From Membranihabitans maritimus (GTDB lineage Bacteria; Bacteroidota; Bacteroidia; Chitinophagales; Saprospiraceae), in assembly GCF_021729145.1 (NCBI RefSeq), contig NZ_JAJSLW010000016.1, positions 63,397 through 127,396 of the forward strand: a stretch of DNA of 64,000 bases. The letters run 5' to 3'. The first letter of the stretch is position 1. The number at the start of each line of letters is the position of its first letter. Shown here piece after piece: positions 37,522 to 47,007 of the stretch. Below the pieces are notes generated by a model. It searched no databases and was not told the origin of the DNA. It saw only the letters and a program-made list of their open reading frames with translations. The position numbers were made by a program, and so were the translations under genes.

Positions 37522-38565
37522 ATGACAATTATAAGACTTTTTGCGGTATTGATTCCCATTTCTCTATTTCCCCAGCTGGAAGTCACAGCACAAACCTCTC
37601 AGTTAGAAGTCACCATATTAAATAATGAAGATCCAGTTATTATACATACCCTGGATGAAGGACAAACAATATACGGCATTTCCAAAACCTATAATCTGGA
37701 AATTAATACGCTTATGGATGCCAATCCCATGCTGGAAACAGACAACCTCAAAATAGGACAGGATATAATTGTTCCTATTCAAAGAAGCGAAATTTGTTAT
37801 TTGGGAAATAAATGTCCAGAAATGAAGAATGTACAATTAATATACAATGTAAAGCATAAGGACAATTTATTCCGAATTTCCCGGATATACTTCGATACAG
37901 ATATTGATATTATTAAACGAAAAAACAATATCAAAGGAAATACCCTATCCCCCGGAACAAAACTGAATATTGGAAGAATTGCCTATTCCGATTATCTGGA
38001 CTCTTATCTTAAGCCCGAACACGTAGAAATAGTAGCCCAGGTGACGCCAAGTGAAGCGGAAATAATTGATACAAATAAAATTGTACATGAGCCGATAGTA
38101 GATGTTTCAAAGGAAAAGGAACACGATACCGAACAACAAGAAGTTACTTCAATAGAAAGCGAAGTTAAATTGGATCCTTTAGGACCCAATAATGCAAAAA
38201 AAGTAGAAAAACAACTGGAAGATCAATGGGCTTCCGCCCCTTCCCGGAATGAGACCATCGAAGACAAGAACATGATCTCAGAAGGAGCCACGGGATATTG
38301 GAATAAAAACCAAAGCTCTAAGAAGGGATTCTTCATATTGCATAAGTCACTACCCAATAACACCCAGGTTCAAATAACTAATCCGGTAACCAATAAAACG
38401 GTTTCTGCTAAAGTAGTCGGGAATATCCCAGATAATATATATGCGCCTGAAATAGAAATGGTAGTGACTTCAGAAGTAGCCAGTGCAATAGGAATATTAG
38501 ACAAAAAGTTTTTTGCAAGAATTAGCTACCCCAAAGACTTATCCATGAGTAGTCTGAATGAATAG
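37522..38565 (+). CDS. Secreted LysM protein with RlpA-like C-terminus
   Basis: A 347-residue protein with a signal peptide (IRLFAVLIPISLFPQLEVTAQ). Two LysM domains bind peptidoglycan: about 41-86 (HTLDEGQTIYGISKTYNLEI) and about 107-151 (YNVKHKDNLFRISRIYFD). A Glu/Lys-rich linker follows. The last 90 residues (GYWNKNQSSKKGFFILHKSL, then VQITNPVTNKTVSAKVVGNI) resemble the double-psi barrel of RlpA-type proteins. It probably acts in the cell wall. Catalytic residues of a lytic transglycosylase are not evident, so a structural role is as likely. Confidence 0.8.
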   Translation: MTIIRLFAVLIPISLFPQLEVTAQTSQLEVTILNNEDPVIIHTLDEGQTIYGISKTYNLEINTLMDANPMLETDNLKIGQDIIVPIQRSEICYLGNKCPEMKNVQLIYNVKHKDNLFRISRIYFDTDIDIIKRKNNIKGNTLSPGTKLNIGRIAYSDYLDSYLKPEHVEIVAQVTPSEAEIIDTNKIVHEPIVDVSKEKEHDTEQQEVTSIESEVKLDPLGPNNAKKVEKQLEDQWASAPSRNETIEDKNMISEGATGYWNKNQSSKKGFFILHKSLPNNTQVQITNPVTNKTVSAKVVGNIPDNIYAPEIEMVVTSEVASAIGILDKKFFARISYPKDLSMSSLNE

Positions 38566-38731
38566 TTTCCATGTCACAATACAATAAGGATTCCTTTTGA
38601 TTTTTGAAAAAACAAATATCAATGAATCCTGAATGTATGATTCCAACAAACATCGGCCTTTTATTATCGAAAAAATAATATCTAAACTTTTGATTTAAAA
38701 CATTTAAAGTTTCTCGAATAAATTTATTTTT

Positions 38732-38739
38732 TAATTTTG
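38732..38739 (+). promoter_or_regulatory. -7 box for cystathionine beta-synthase gene (TAATTTTG)
   Basis: TAATTTTG fits TAnnTTTG exactly, 29 bases upstream of the ATG at 38768. The -33 area is T-rich without a perfect TTTG. Confidence 0.45.
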
Positions 38740-38767
38740 TGGCCTGAATTACAATCAATCTTTCTAT

Positions 38768-40135
38768 ATGAGTGCCAAAGTATTTGACAATATCTTAGAA
38801 ACAATTGGAGATACTCCTCTTGTAAAAATCAACAGACTGTTCCCAGATGTTAAAGCTACTATCTATGCCAAGGTAGAATACTTTAACCCCGGCCATTCTA
38901 TCAAGGACAGAATCGGAATAAAAATGATTGAAGATGCTGAGAATGCTGGTTTACTCAAACCCGGTGGTACTATAATCGAATGTACATCCGGAAATACAGG
39001 AATGGGTATCGCCCTTGCATCCATCGTAAAAGGTTATAATTGCATATTCACGACTAATGATAAACAATCTAAGGAGAAGTTAGACCTGTTGCGAGCATTG
39101 GGAGCGGAGGTAGTAGTTTGTCCTACTGATGTTTCTCCGGAAGATTCAAGATCCTATTATTCGGTCGCGGAAAAATTGAATAATGAAATACCCAATTCTT
39201 ACTGGTGCAACCAATACGACAATTTAAGTAATCGGGAAGCACACTATCTTTCTACAGGACCCGAGATATGGGAACAAACCGAGGGCCGAATTACACACTT
39301 CGTCGTACCTGTCGGCACCGGAGGAACAATATCCGGTACCGCAAAATATCTAAAAGAAAGAAATCAGGATGTAAAAATTTGGGGGATTGATTCCTATGGT
39401 TCCATATTCAAAAAATATAAAGAAACCGGAATATTTGACAAAAATGAAATTTTTCCGTATTTGTTAGAGGGTGTGGGGGAAGATATTATTCCTGAAAATG
39501 TAGAATTTGATTTAATTGATTTATTTGAAAAAGTCTCTGATAAGGATGCTGCCATCATGGCCAGAAAACTGGCACGGGTCGAAGGTATTCTCGCAGGCTA
39601 TTCATCCGGATCAGCTATGCAAGGTATAGAACAATTAAAGGATCAGCTCAAAGAAGGTGATATCGTAGTTGCCATACTTCACGATCACGGTAGTCGATAT
39701 ATTAATAAAGTATACAATGACGACTGGATGACCGACAGAGGATTTTTGCAAAGAGGTAAAAAAGTAAGGCACATAATTGAAGCTAAATCCAATACGGAAT
39801 TAATCAAAGTAACGCCTGATGAATTATTAAAAAATGTATTAAACAAAATTACTGAAACCGGAATCTCTCAAATGCCGGTGTTCCAAAACGGGACATTGCT
39901 GGGGTCTATCCACGAAAATGATATATTAATGTACGTAATGGGAGATGAAAGCAAGCTTCAAAATTCAGTTGACAAAGTAATGCAGGATCCTTTTCCAATT
40001 GTGGAATACGATAGAGATGTAAGTGAAGTCGTCAAACTTCTTTCACGAAAAAACCCCGCTATAATGACCCGGGATAGAAGTGGCCAGTACCATATTGTAA
40101 CAACTTATGATCTCGTAAAAAATTTAAACGATTAA
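38768..40135 (+). CDS. cbs: Cystathionine beta-synthase (PLP enzyme with CBS pair)
   Basis: A 455-residue fold-type II PLP enzyme. The PLP lysine is K46 in HSIKDRIG; the serine-binding loop is TSGNTGMG and the phosphate cradle GTGGTISG. The last 120 residues form two CBS domains (VTPDELLKNVLNKITETGIS and DKVMQDPFPIVEYDRDVSEV). This layout is that of cystathionine beta-synthase, which joins serine and homocysteine, rather than cysteine synthase, though O-acetylserine use in bacteria cannot be excluded. The CBS pair suggests allosteric control by a nucleotide or S-adenosylmethionine. Confidence 0.88.
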   Translation: MSAKVFDNILETIGDTPLVKINRLFPDVKATIYAKVEYFNPGHSIKDRIGIKMIEDAENAGLLKPGGTIIECTSGNTGMGIALASIVKGYNCIFTTNDKQSKEKLDLLRALGAEVVVCPTDVSPEDSRSYYSVAEKLNNEIPNSYWCNQYDNLSNREAHYLSTGPEIWEQTEGRITHFVVPVGTGGTISGTAKYLKERNQDVKIWGIDSYGSIFKKYKETGIFDKNEIFPYLLEGVGEDIIPENVEFDLIDLFEKVSDKDAAIMARKLARVEGILAGYSSGSAMQGIEQLKDQLKEGDIVVAILHDHGSRYINKVYNDDWMTDRGFLQRGKKVRHIIEAKSNTELIKVTPDELLKNVLNKITETGISQMPVFQNGTLLGSIHENDILMYVMGDESKLQNSVDKVMQDPFPIVEYDRDVSEVVKLLSRKNPAIMTRDRSGQYHIVTTYDLVKNLND

Positions 40136-40214
40136 TTTTCGTTATCAGTACTACTGTATTTATCGGATGCTATATTCCTAACGATTGTATACAATAGTAA
40201 AGTGCAATAAATTT

Positions 40215-41273
40215 ATGATTCGAGAAATTACCATTTTCTTTACTATAAGCTGTATTTTTTTCATTTGTATTGAAAGTACGGCGCAGGATTTTAGTTATAC
40301 GCAGTCTTTTGCTCATACCTCTACGCTCAATCCATCCATGACAGGATTGCATAATGGTCAATATAAAACCAGCCTTTTATATAGGAATCAATGGATTAGA
40401 GCGGTCGAAGAACCATTTACAATGATAGGCGGATATGTAGACTTACGTTCTAAAATTCCAATCAAATTGGTGCAAAATGATGCCTTTGGAATTGGGTTGG
40501 GATTTATAAGTGAATCCCAGGGAATAATCGAATATAAAAAGAACGTATTTAACATCAATGCTGCTTATCACAAGGCTCTTGATTACAACGGCGATCACAC
40601 TTTATCCGCAGGATTCCAACTCGGTTTTATGCAAAATACCGTAGGGTATGAAAACATAACTTTCTTTGACCAATTCGATGGAAATGGATTTAATCTCGCC
40701 ACTAATGAAGATCTGCCAAGAAATGCACTAAGCGCTACTGATCTGGGAGTAGGGATTTCTTACCAATACAACTTTGATGTTCATTTATTTGCTTTGGGTG
40801 CATCTGTCTTTCACGCTAATTCCCCTGAATTATCTTTTGGCGCCCAGGATCAATCGACACTGAGCGAATATGAAAATAAATTGTATAGAAAATACGTAGT
40901 CTTCTCCTACTACCAATGGTTCATCTCAAATGATTTATCACTCACTCCGAGAATAATTACAAAAATGCAGGGTCCCAATACTCTTACAAGTGTAGGAGGA
41001 ACAGCACGTATAAGACTTAGCGGGATCCAGGAAAATGCAGTGCATTTTGGGATGTTTGTCCATTCAGGCAAAACCGTCAATTCATCATTTAAACCACACA
41101 CTCTCAGTTTATTGGCCGGCTATGAATTTAATAATTTTAATTTGGGTCTTAGTTATGACCTGGGAATGGTCAATCAGTACAATTGGGCTAAAAGCAGAGG
41201 AAATTTTGAATTGTCTCTCACCTACTTTGGCCTACTGGAAGGGAATTCCGGCGTAGGATGTCCGGTATTCTAA
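40215..41273 (+). CDS. PorP/SprF family type IX secretion membrane protein
   Basis: About 352 residues from the ATG at 40215, which opens a normal signal peptide (MIREITIFFTISCIFFICIE, cleaved after STAQ). The family signature follows at once: DFSYTQSFAHTSTLNPSMTG and YRNQWIRAVEEPF. The rest is a run of amphipathic strands for a 14-stranded outer-membrane barrel. SprF/PorP proteins partner large secreted adhesins or stabilise T9SS complexes; no partner adhesin gene is adjacent here. Confidence 0.9.
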   Translation: MIREITIFFTISCIFFICIESTAQDFSYTQSFAHTSTLNPSMTGLHNGQYKTSLLYRNQWIRAVEEPFTMIGGYVDLRSKIPIKLVQNDAFGIGLGFISESQGIIEYKKNVFNINAAYHKALDYNGDHTLSAGFQLGFMQNTVGYENITFFDQFDGNGFNLATNEDLPRNALSATDLGVGISYQYNFDVHLFALGASVFHANSPELSFGAQDQSTLSEYENKLYRKYVVFSYYQWFISNDLSLTPRIITKMQGPNTLTSVGGTARIRLSGIQENAVHFGMFVHSGKTVNSSFKPHTLSLLAGYEFNNFNLGLSYDLGMVNQYNWAKSRGNFELSLTYFGLLEGNSGVGCPVF

Positions 41274-41902
41274 CTTACCAGTTTGAATCAACAACCTGGC
41301 AGGAATATTAATATATCAATTCCTGGTGTCATATCGTATATCTTCAAATAGTCAATTGCTAAATAGTCATCTACCATTGGCCTAACTCTTCCACTTTAAT
41401 ATACAGGCAAATACAAACTAAACCCGTATACTACGTCAGAGAATTCCCATCTTCCTTAGCGCCATTGAAATTAGAATATCCGTTGTTAACCATTACGATG
41501 AAGTCCCAGGCTCATTAGGAGATTTAGTACCAATCCCACATCCTACTCCATTAATCTTTAACCATTTTGTAGATTAATGCTTCATATGCTCAAACAGGAA
41601 ATAGTGTTTACCGCTAATCCATTTACCAAAAATCACAAAATCTTAATTTATACAGTAAATGCCGAAACATAAAATATATATGTGGTGTTTTGTTTCAGCG
41701 GTGTCCATTATTAACTAATGAAAGGTATTGAGAAGATAACATATGCACAAACATAGTTGTGAAGGGCACTCATAATGTAGAAAGTAGAAGTTTTTTTCTT
41801 TATATCCTGTCAGTACTTTTGACAATCCAGATATCAGGTACTATGTAATTTAGATATAATTATTCTGACAAGGCAAGATAACTAAACAAATCAATTAGGA
41901 AA
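41274..41902. other. 629-bp intergenic region without a gene
   Basis: No open frame above background, no RNA gene and no match to the MITE-like repeats. It separates the porP/sprF gene from a VOC gene; a promoter for the latter must lie at the right end but no strong TAnnTTTG box was seen. Confidence 0.35.
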
Positions 41903-42403
41903 ATGAATATGCAAGAAACCTATTCTATACCGGCGAAAACAAGGATTGGCCATGTTCATCTAAAGGTATCTGACCTTGAACAGTCCCTTGAATTTTATTG
42001 TGGCCTATTGGGATTTGAATTAATGACTACTTACGGCAAAGAAGCAGCCTTTATTTCTGCCGGTGGTTATCATCATCATATTGGTCTCAACACGTGGTGG
42101 AGTAAAGATGGGAATCCACCATCAAAAAATAATACGGGACTATTTCACACCGCTATTGTATACCCATCGAGAAGGGAATTAGCGAAGATTTTCAAGAGAC
42201 TCAACCAGCACAAATACCCATTGACCGGAGCTTCGGACCACGGGGTATCCGAGGCACTCTATTTAAATGACCCCGATCAAAACGGCCTGGAATTGTACTG
42301 GGACCGGCCAGAGGAATCCTGGCCGCTAAAACCCGATGGAACCCTGGAAATGTACACCCTGCCACTAAATCTAAATGACCTACTAACAGAATTGAATAAA
42401 TAA
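41903..42403 (+). CDS. VOC dioxygenase-like protein (CatE type)
   Basis: A 166-residue vicinal-oxygen-chelate protein. The three metal ligands of extradiol dioxygenases are placed as expected: His in IGHVHLKVSDLEQS, His in GLFHTAIVYPSR and Glu in NGLELYWDRP. The YHHHIGLNTWWSKDG segment is typical of CatE-like proteins. Only one module is present (the longer CatE has two), so the enzyme would be a dimer. A catechol substrate is not proven. It is followed after 35 bp by a map gene. Confidence 0.82.
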   Translation: MNMQETYSIPAKTRIGHVHLKVSDLEQSLEFYCGLLGFELMTTYGKEAAFISAGGYHHHIGLNTWWSKDGNPPSKNNTGLFHTAIVYPSRRELAKIFKRLNQHKYPLTGASDHGVSEALYLNDPDQNGLELYWDRPEESWPLKPDGTLEMYTLPLNLNDLLTELNK

Positions 42404-42438
42404 CTTTGGCTTATATCCTATACCAAAACTAACACAAA

Positions 42439-43203
42439 ATGTCAATTACAAAAGAGTCTGAGCTTTCAGGAATGCAAGAAATAAGTACAGTTGTCGGAAC
42501 CATTTTACGAAAAATGCGTGAATATACAGAACCGGGAATGTCAACCGGAGAATTAGATCAATACGCTTCAAAATTATTTAAAAAATACAAGGCGAAATCC
42601 GCACCCTTTGAAACATATGGGTTTCCAGGTTTTACGTGCATAAGTGTCAATAATGAAGCTGCCCACGGTATCCCAAACAACCAAAAAATACTAAAAGAAG
42701 GCGATTTAATAAATATTGATGTATCTGCTGAACTTAATGGCTTTTGGGCAGATAATGGCGGCTCTTTTATTCTGGGGGACGATAAACAGGGCTTACAACC
42801 CCTGGTAGAAGCTTCTAAAATAATATTGAAAAAGGCCATCAATCAATGTATCGGCGGAGCCAGAATTGCTGATGTTGGTGACACAATGGAGTCACAGGCC
42901 AAACAATTGGGATTTAAGGTTATAAAAAACCTTGCAGGACACGGTGTAGGACGAAGCTTACATGAAAAACCCGACAATATCCTCAACTATAAAGTACATT
43001 CTAATTGGTCTAGGTTTAATAATAATACGACAGTAGCAATTGAAACTTTTATTTCTACTCATTCTTCACTCGTAAGAGAGACTGGTGATGGGTGGACCTT
43101 GGTAGGTACCAAAGGAGGGTTTATTGCTCAACACGAACATACTATAATGATTAGAGACAAACAAGCTCTTGTCATGACTGAATGCAATGGAATTTGGGAA
43201 TAG
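42439..43203 (+). CDS. map: Type I methionine aminopeptidase
   Basis: A 254-residue MetAP. All five metal ligands are present: D94 (NIDVSAEL), D105 (FWADNG), H168 (AGHGVG), E202 (AIETF) and E233 (QHEHTI); H76 in EAAHGIP is the substrate-gating histidine. The enzyme removes N-terminal methionine from nascent proteins. It lies away from the ribosomal operon where Bacteroidota often carry map, so it may be a second copy. Confidence 0.92.
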   Translation: MSITKESELSGMQEISTVVGTILRKMREYTEPGMSTGELDQYASKLFKKYKAKSAPFETYGFPGFTCISVNNEAAHGIPNNQKILKEGDLINIDVSAELNGFWADNGGSFILGDDKQGLQPLVEASKIILKKAINQCIGGARIADVGDTMESQAKQLGFKVIKNLAGHGVGRSLHEKPDNILNYKVHSNWSRFNNNTTVAIETFISTHSSLVRETGDGWTLVGTKGGFIAQHEHTIMIRDKQALVMTECNGIWE

Positions 43204-43421
43204 GAATTGCATTCAATGTAACCCTTATTTTATTTATATTTAATTGATACTATTGGTCCCAAAGTTAATCACCTGCTTTATCAGAGGATGATTTGAAACA
43301 ATCAGTACTAGAATAATTTTATTAGACACTCAACGTTTTATATTCTCCCAATGCAAACCGATCAAAAATAGAAATGGTTGTAATTCAATAATATTTGTTG
43401 GAACCGTTTATACATTCAAAG

Positions 43422-43829
43422 ATGAATAAATCATTCAGGAAATTAGTAATTAGTACCGCTTCAATAATAATGGGAGTTGCCGGCATTATTTTAATTTTTG
43501 CCCCTGACTTGATCGTCCTGTCCCTGGCAACAAATTACAATATACATTACCAAAGTTTCCTACAAATAACAGGAGCGGCCTATTTCGGTTTTGCGGCGTT
43601 TAACTGGATGAACCGGTCACGACCCACAGGAGGAATCTACAATAGACCATTGGTTATCTCTAACTTCGTCCATTGGCTTATAGGGAGTTTAGTATCTATT
43701 AAATACCTGATATCTATAGAAAGTAACCATAAGGTTTTTATCGGGATTAGTATTATTTACCTTTTATTTTTCATCCTGTTTGCCATTATCCTTTTTCGCA
43801 GTCCGGAAATAGAAACTTCCTCCAGATAA
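43422..43829 (+). CDS. Four-helix membrane protein, uncharacterised
   Basis: About 135 residues from the ATG at 43422 (MNKSFRKLVIS); the frame could open nine codons earlier with TTG. Four hydrophobic helices are visible: STASIIMGVAGIILIFAPDL, YFGFAAFNWM, NFVHWLIGSLVSI and ISIIYLLFFILFAIILF. A family cannot be named. It is a stand-alone gene, convergent with the oxyR gene. Confidence 0.65.
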   Translation: MNKSFRKLVISTASIIMGVAGIILIFAPDLIVLSLATNYNIHYQSFLQITGAAYFGFAAFNWMNRSRPTGGIYNRPLVISNFVHWLIGSLVSIKYLISIESNHKVFIGISIIYLLFFILFAIILFRSPEIETSSR

Positions 43830-43897
43830 CTTAATCCCCTGAAAATAATTTTTAAGGCAAATTCCTAAAAATGGAAAATCTCACATAGGAATTAATC

Positions 43898-44845
43898 CTA
43901 CGACCATTCCACAATATTTCCCCGGGATTTTTTCAACATAAATTTCGGCAAAGAGCTCTTAATTTCATTCCTTAATAAATTAACCAATCTCTTTTTGGCA
44001 TAATTTCGATAGGTAACGACACTGACTTCCCTTACCGGGGATTTCCCCTCTATCCATTTAACCTGATTTCTTTTTTCAGGACTTATATTACTAATTATCA
44101 ATTCGGGAATCAATGTAAATCCGCCTTGCAAATCTACCATTTTAATCAGAGTCTCTATTGAACTACTTTCAAAACTAAATTTGCGTTTGGATAAATCAAT
44201 ATTGGATTCTCCGCATAAATTCAAAGTCTGATCCCGAAAACAATGCCCTGCCTTCAATGTCCAAATGTCATTTCGTTTTAACTGATCATGTGGCACCTTG
44301 TCCAATTTAAAAAAGGGATGGTCTTCAGAAACATACGTTGCTATCTCCTCATAGTATAAAGGCTCGTATTCAACCCGTCGATCTTCAATAGGTGTTACTA
44401 AAATACCCACATCTATCGTTTCATTTTTTAGGGAATCCAATAATTGATCAGTAAGCATTTCGTGCACATTAATTGTCAGTCCCGGATACTTCTCATTGAA
44501 TTCTACGATAAACAATGGCAATAAATATGGAGAAACGGAAGGAATAATACCTAAATTTAAAGTCCCTTCTATTTTATTCTGGAATGAATCCATAATATCG
44601 AATAAATGATCTCTTTCTGACAAAATTTTACGGGCTTGCTTTATAAAACTAATGCCAATTTCTGTGGTCCTCACTGGTTTCTTGGACCTATCAAACAGCA
44701 TTATTCCAAGATCATTTTCTAATTTTTTAATTTGCATAGAAAGAGTAGGTTGTGTAACAAAACACTTATCAGCTGCAGCCTGAAAATTTCCTAAAGAGTC
44801 CAGTGCCACAGCGTATTCTAATTGAGCGAATGAAAACATAGTCAA
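43898..44845 (-). CDS. oxyR: LysR-type peroxide sensor OxyR
   Basis: A 315-residue LysR regulator. The winged helix covers about 1-65 (LEYAVALDSLGNFQAAADKC and TQPTLSMQIKKLENDLG). The redox cysteines of OxyR are conserved with the right spacing: C202 and C211 in GHCFRDQTLNLC, matching the GHC...C pattern of E. coli C199/C208. Peroxide should oxidise them to a disulphide and turn on target genes. It is divergent from ahpC over about 100 bp, the usual arrangement for its own regulon. Confidence 0.93.
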   Translation of the reverse strand: MTMFSFAQLEYAVALDSLGNFQAAADKCFVTQPTLSMQIKKLENDLGIMLFDRSKKPVRTTEIGISFIKQARKILSERDHLFDIMDSFQNKIEGTLNLGIIPSVSPYLLPLFIVEFNEKYPGLTINVHEMLTDQLLDSLKNETIDVGILVTPIEDRRVEYEPLYYEEIATYVSEDHPFFKLDKVPHDQLKRNDIWTLKAGHCFRDQTLNLCGESNIDLSKRKFSFESSSIETLIKMVDLQGGFTLIPELIISNISPEKRNQVKWIEGKSPVREVSVVTYRNYAKKRLVNLLRNEIKSSLPKFMLKKSRGNIVEWS

Positions 44846-44948
44846 ACTTTACATATATTAATTCTATATAAATATCAATATAATCAATTTTGTTTATAAT
44901 AATTTTTATTCATTTTTGCGCCATTATTAAATTTAGATAAATCATTAT
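44846..44948. promoter_or_regulatory. oxyR-ahpC divergent regulatory region
   Basis: A 103-bp AT-rich spacer. A TTTTG at 44888-44892 and CATTTTTG at 44911-44918 (one base off TAnnTTTG) with 18 bases between them form a good ahpC promoter. OxyR should bind here, by analogy with other oxyR-ahpC pairs. The exact operator is not assigned. Confidence 0.5.
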
Positions 44949-45518
44949 ATGAACAATCGAGTATTAAATGTAGGAAGTGAGTTTCCTCAATTTGACAAAA
45001 TCGCATGTGTAAGCCGAAGTAAAGGAGAAGAATTTCGAAATGTAACGAACGAAGAGCACAAGGAAAATGACCAATGGATGGTAATGTTCTGGTGGCCAAA
45101 AGATTTCACTTTCGTATGTCCTACTGAAATTGCTGAGTTTAATGAAAATTATGAAGAATTCAGGGACAGGGATACATTTTTAGTGGGGGCATCCACAGAT
45201 TCAGAATTTGTTCACCTGGCATGGAGAAACGACCATGAAGACCTCAGGGATTTAAGATTCCCGATGGTTGCCGATACAAGCAAATCCCTAGCTGAAGAAT
45301 TGGGGATTCTTGAAGCGGAGGAAAAAGTAGCACTTAGGGCAACATTTATTATAGATCCTCAAGGAATTGTACGCTGGGTAAGTGTAAATGATTTGAATGT
45401 AGGTAGAAATGTAAAAGAAGTTATTCGTGTACTCGATGCGTTACAAACCGATGAATTATGTCCCTGTAACTGGGAAAAGGGTGAAGAAACTTTAACAGCT
45501 GCTTTATCAGCAAACTAA
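44949..45518 (+). CDS. ahpC: Peroxiredoxin AhpC
   Basis: A 189-residue peroxiredoxin. The peroxidatic cysteine is C57 in FTFVCPTEI; the C-terminal pair C171 and C173 (ELCPCNWEKG) provides the resolving cysteines, in the style of actinobacterial AhpC. This form is reduced by AhpD rather than AhpF, consistent with the adjacent ahpD-like gene and the absence of ahpF here. It detoxifies hydrogen and alkyl peroxides in the cytosol. Confidence 0.95.
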   Translation: MNNRVLNVGSEFPQFDKIACVSRSKGEEFRNVTNEEHKENDQWMVMFWWPKDFTFVCPTEIAEFNENYEEFRDRDTFLVGASTDSEFVHLAWRNDHEDLRDLRFPMVADTSKSLAEELGILEAEEKVALRATFIIDPQGIVRWVSVNDLNVGRNVKEVIRVLDALQTDELCPCNWEKGEETLTAALSAN

Positions 45519-45529
45519 AAATAGTAGGT

Positions 45530-46102
45530 ATGCTTGAAGAAGTAAAAAATGATATTGTAACTGCTTTGGGGCTTGATGACGACAATGACTTGTTAGACCA
45601 TTTGGTAGAAGGATCATCCAGATACATAAAAGATCTTAAACTAAATTTAAAGACAGCATTGAATGTTGAAAATATGTCTGCAAAAGAAGCCCATCTTACG
45701 GGTTTAGCTATTGCAGTAAACAATAAAAGTCCCAAATTAGTGAAGTATTTTAAGGTAAAGTCACAGGAATTGGAAGCTTCAGAAGAAGAAATTGCAGAAG
45801 CTATCGCATGTGCATCTTTACTCAGTGCTAATAATATTTTCTATCGGTTTCGTCATTATGTGGGATCAGAAAAATATGATTCAATTCCCGCAAGAATTCG
45901 CATGAATATAATGGCCAAACCCGTTTTGGGAAAGGAGTTCTTTGAATTAATCAGTTTGGCTGTATCGGCGGCCAATGGCTGTGAAATGTGTGTTAAATCA
46001 CATGAACAATCCGTTCGTAATCTGGGAACAGGTGAAAAAAGGATCTTTGATGCCATCCGCATAGCCTCAGTCGTTACGAGTGTAGACAAATTATTAGTCT
46101 GA
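45530..46102 (+). CDS. ahpD: AhpD-like alkyl hydroperoxidase
   Basis: A 190-residue carboxymuconolactone-decarboxylase-fold protein. The AhpD proton-relay and thiol centre is intact: E139, then C151 and C154 (CEMC) with H158, with E-to-C spacing of 12 as in known AhpD. It passes electrons to AhpC. It follows ahpC by 11 bp and ends at a strong terminator (46131-46161), so the two form a complete unit under OxyR. Confidence 0.92.
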   Translation: MLEEVKNDIVTALGLDDDNDLLDHLVEGSSRYIKDLKLNLKTALNVENMSAKEAHLTGLAIAVNNKSPKLVKYFKVKSQELEASEEEIAEAIACASLLSANNIFYRFRHYVGSEKYDSIPARIRMNIMAKPVLGKEFFELISLAVSAANGCEMCVKSHEQSVRNLGTGEKRIFDAIRIASVVTSVDKLLV

Positions 46103-46130
46103 TAAATTATTGAGTTAATCTAATAAATAC

Positions 46131-46161
46131 AAAGCCCGGAAACCTTTCCGGGCTTTTTTTA
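46131..46161 (+). terminator. Rho-independent terminator after ahpCD
   Basis: AAAGCCCGGAAA, a two-base CC loop and TTTCCGGGCTTT form a 12-bp stem followed by a T-run. It lies 28 bp after the ahpD stop. Confidence 0.9.
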
Positions 46162-46269
46162 TTTATACCCTCATAAGCAATTAATATTATGTAATAATCA
46201 ACAGATATTACTTTAAAACATGATAAGTGAACACAACGATCCCGAAAACACTAAAGAATCATAGTAAAT

Positions 46270-46944
46270 ATGGAGAACAGCAGTAAAACAGCTATAGTAA
46301 TTGGAGCTACGGGATTAGTAGGACGGAAATTAGTTTTACTTTTACTTAATCAACCTTTTATATCAAAAGTAAAAACATTTTCCCGTAGAGACCTGGGTAT
46401 ATTACACAATAAATTGGAAGAACACTTTATTGATTTTAATCATATAAACCATTTTTCTTCAGAAATTAGAGGCGATCTATTATTTAGTTGCATGGGGACA
46501 ACACTCAAAAGCGCAGGCAATAAAAAAGCGCAATATAAAGTAGATTATACTTACCAATACAATTTCGCCAAATTGGCATCCTTGAATGGGGTTAGACATT
46601 ATTTCCTGGTTTCTGCAATTAATGCCAATGCCACCTCCTCTTTCTTTTACCCAAAAATTAAAGGACAATTGGAGCAGTCCGTCAAAGATCTTTCTTTTGA
46701 TAGTATTTCCATTTTTCGGCCGAGTGTTTTAAGAGGTGACAGGGAAAAAATAAGATTGGGAGAAGAAATCGGTAGGTGGGTAATAGATACCTTAAAATGG
46801 ATTCCTTCCCTACAACAATACCGGAGTATCAGTGGTGAAGAACTGGCACTCGCAATGGTCAATGCCAGTAAAACTCTTGGGAAACCCAACTATTACATAT
46901 ATGATCCCGAAGATATTTGGGCTTTGCTGGAAAAAAATAAATAA
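46270..46944 (+). CDS. NAD(P)-binding oxidoreductase (HTATIP2-like)
   Basis: A 224-residue atypical short-chain dehydrogenase. The N-terminal dinucleotide motif is VIGATGLVGRKLV (GxxGxxG), followed by a strand pair and FSCMGTTLKSAGN. SAINANATSSFFYPKIKGQL replaces a classical YxxxK, with the KxK region and the invariant tyrosine close by. Members have unclear substrates; some are redox or ubiquinone-related. It is transcribed from its own promoter and convergent with the next gene. Confidence 0.8.
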   Translation: MENSSKTAIVIGATGLVGRKLVLLLLNQPFISKVKTFSRRDLGILHNKLEEHFIDFNHINHFSSEIRGDLLFSCMGTTLKSAGNKKAQYKVDYTYQYNFAKLASLNGVRHYFLVSAINANATSSFFYPKIKGQLEQSVKDLSFDSISIFRPSVLRGDREKIRLGEEIGRWVIDTLKWIPSLQQYRSISGEELALAMVNASKTLGKPNYYIYDPEDIWALLEKNK

Positions 46945-46975
46945 AAAAGGATCTTTGAATGTTTTTCAAAGATCC
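46943..46975 (-). terminator. Terminator for the 47008-47583 gene
   Basis: GGATCTTTGA and TCAAAGATCC form a 10-bp stem with a seven-base loop. The T-run appears on the minus strand (A-run 46943-46948 on plus), so it ends the minus-strand gene; the stem could also slow plus-strand transcription. Confidence 0.75.
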
Positions 46976-47007
46976 CACTTCTAACAAATAATCAATAAAT
47001 TAAAAAA

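Noticed and set aside
46943..46975. Terminator of the plus-strand NAD-binding gene
   Set aside because: The T-run is on the minus strand, so the hairpin serves the minus-strand gene first.
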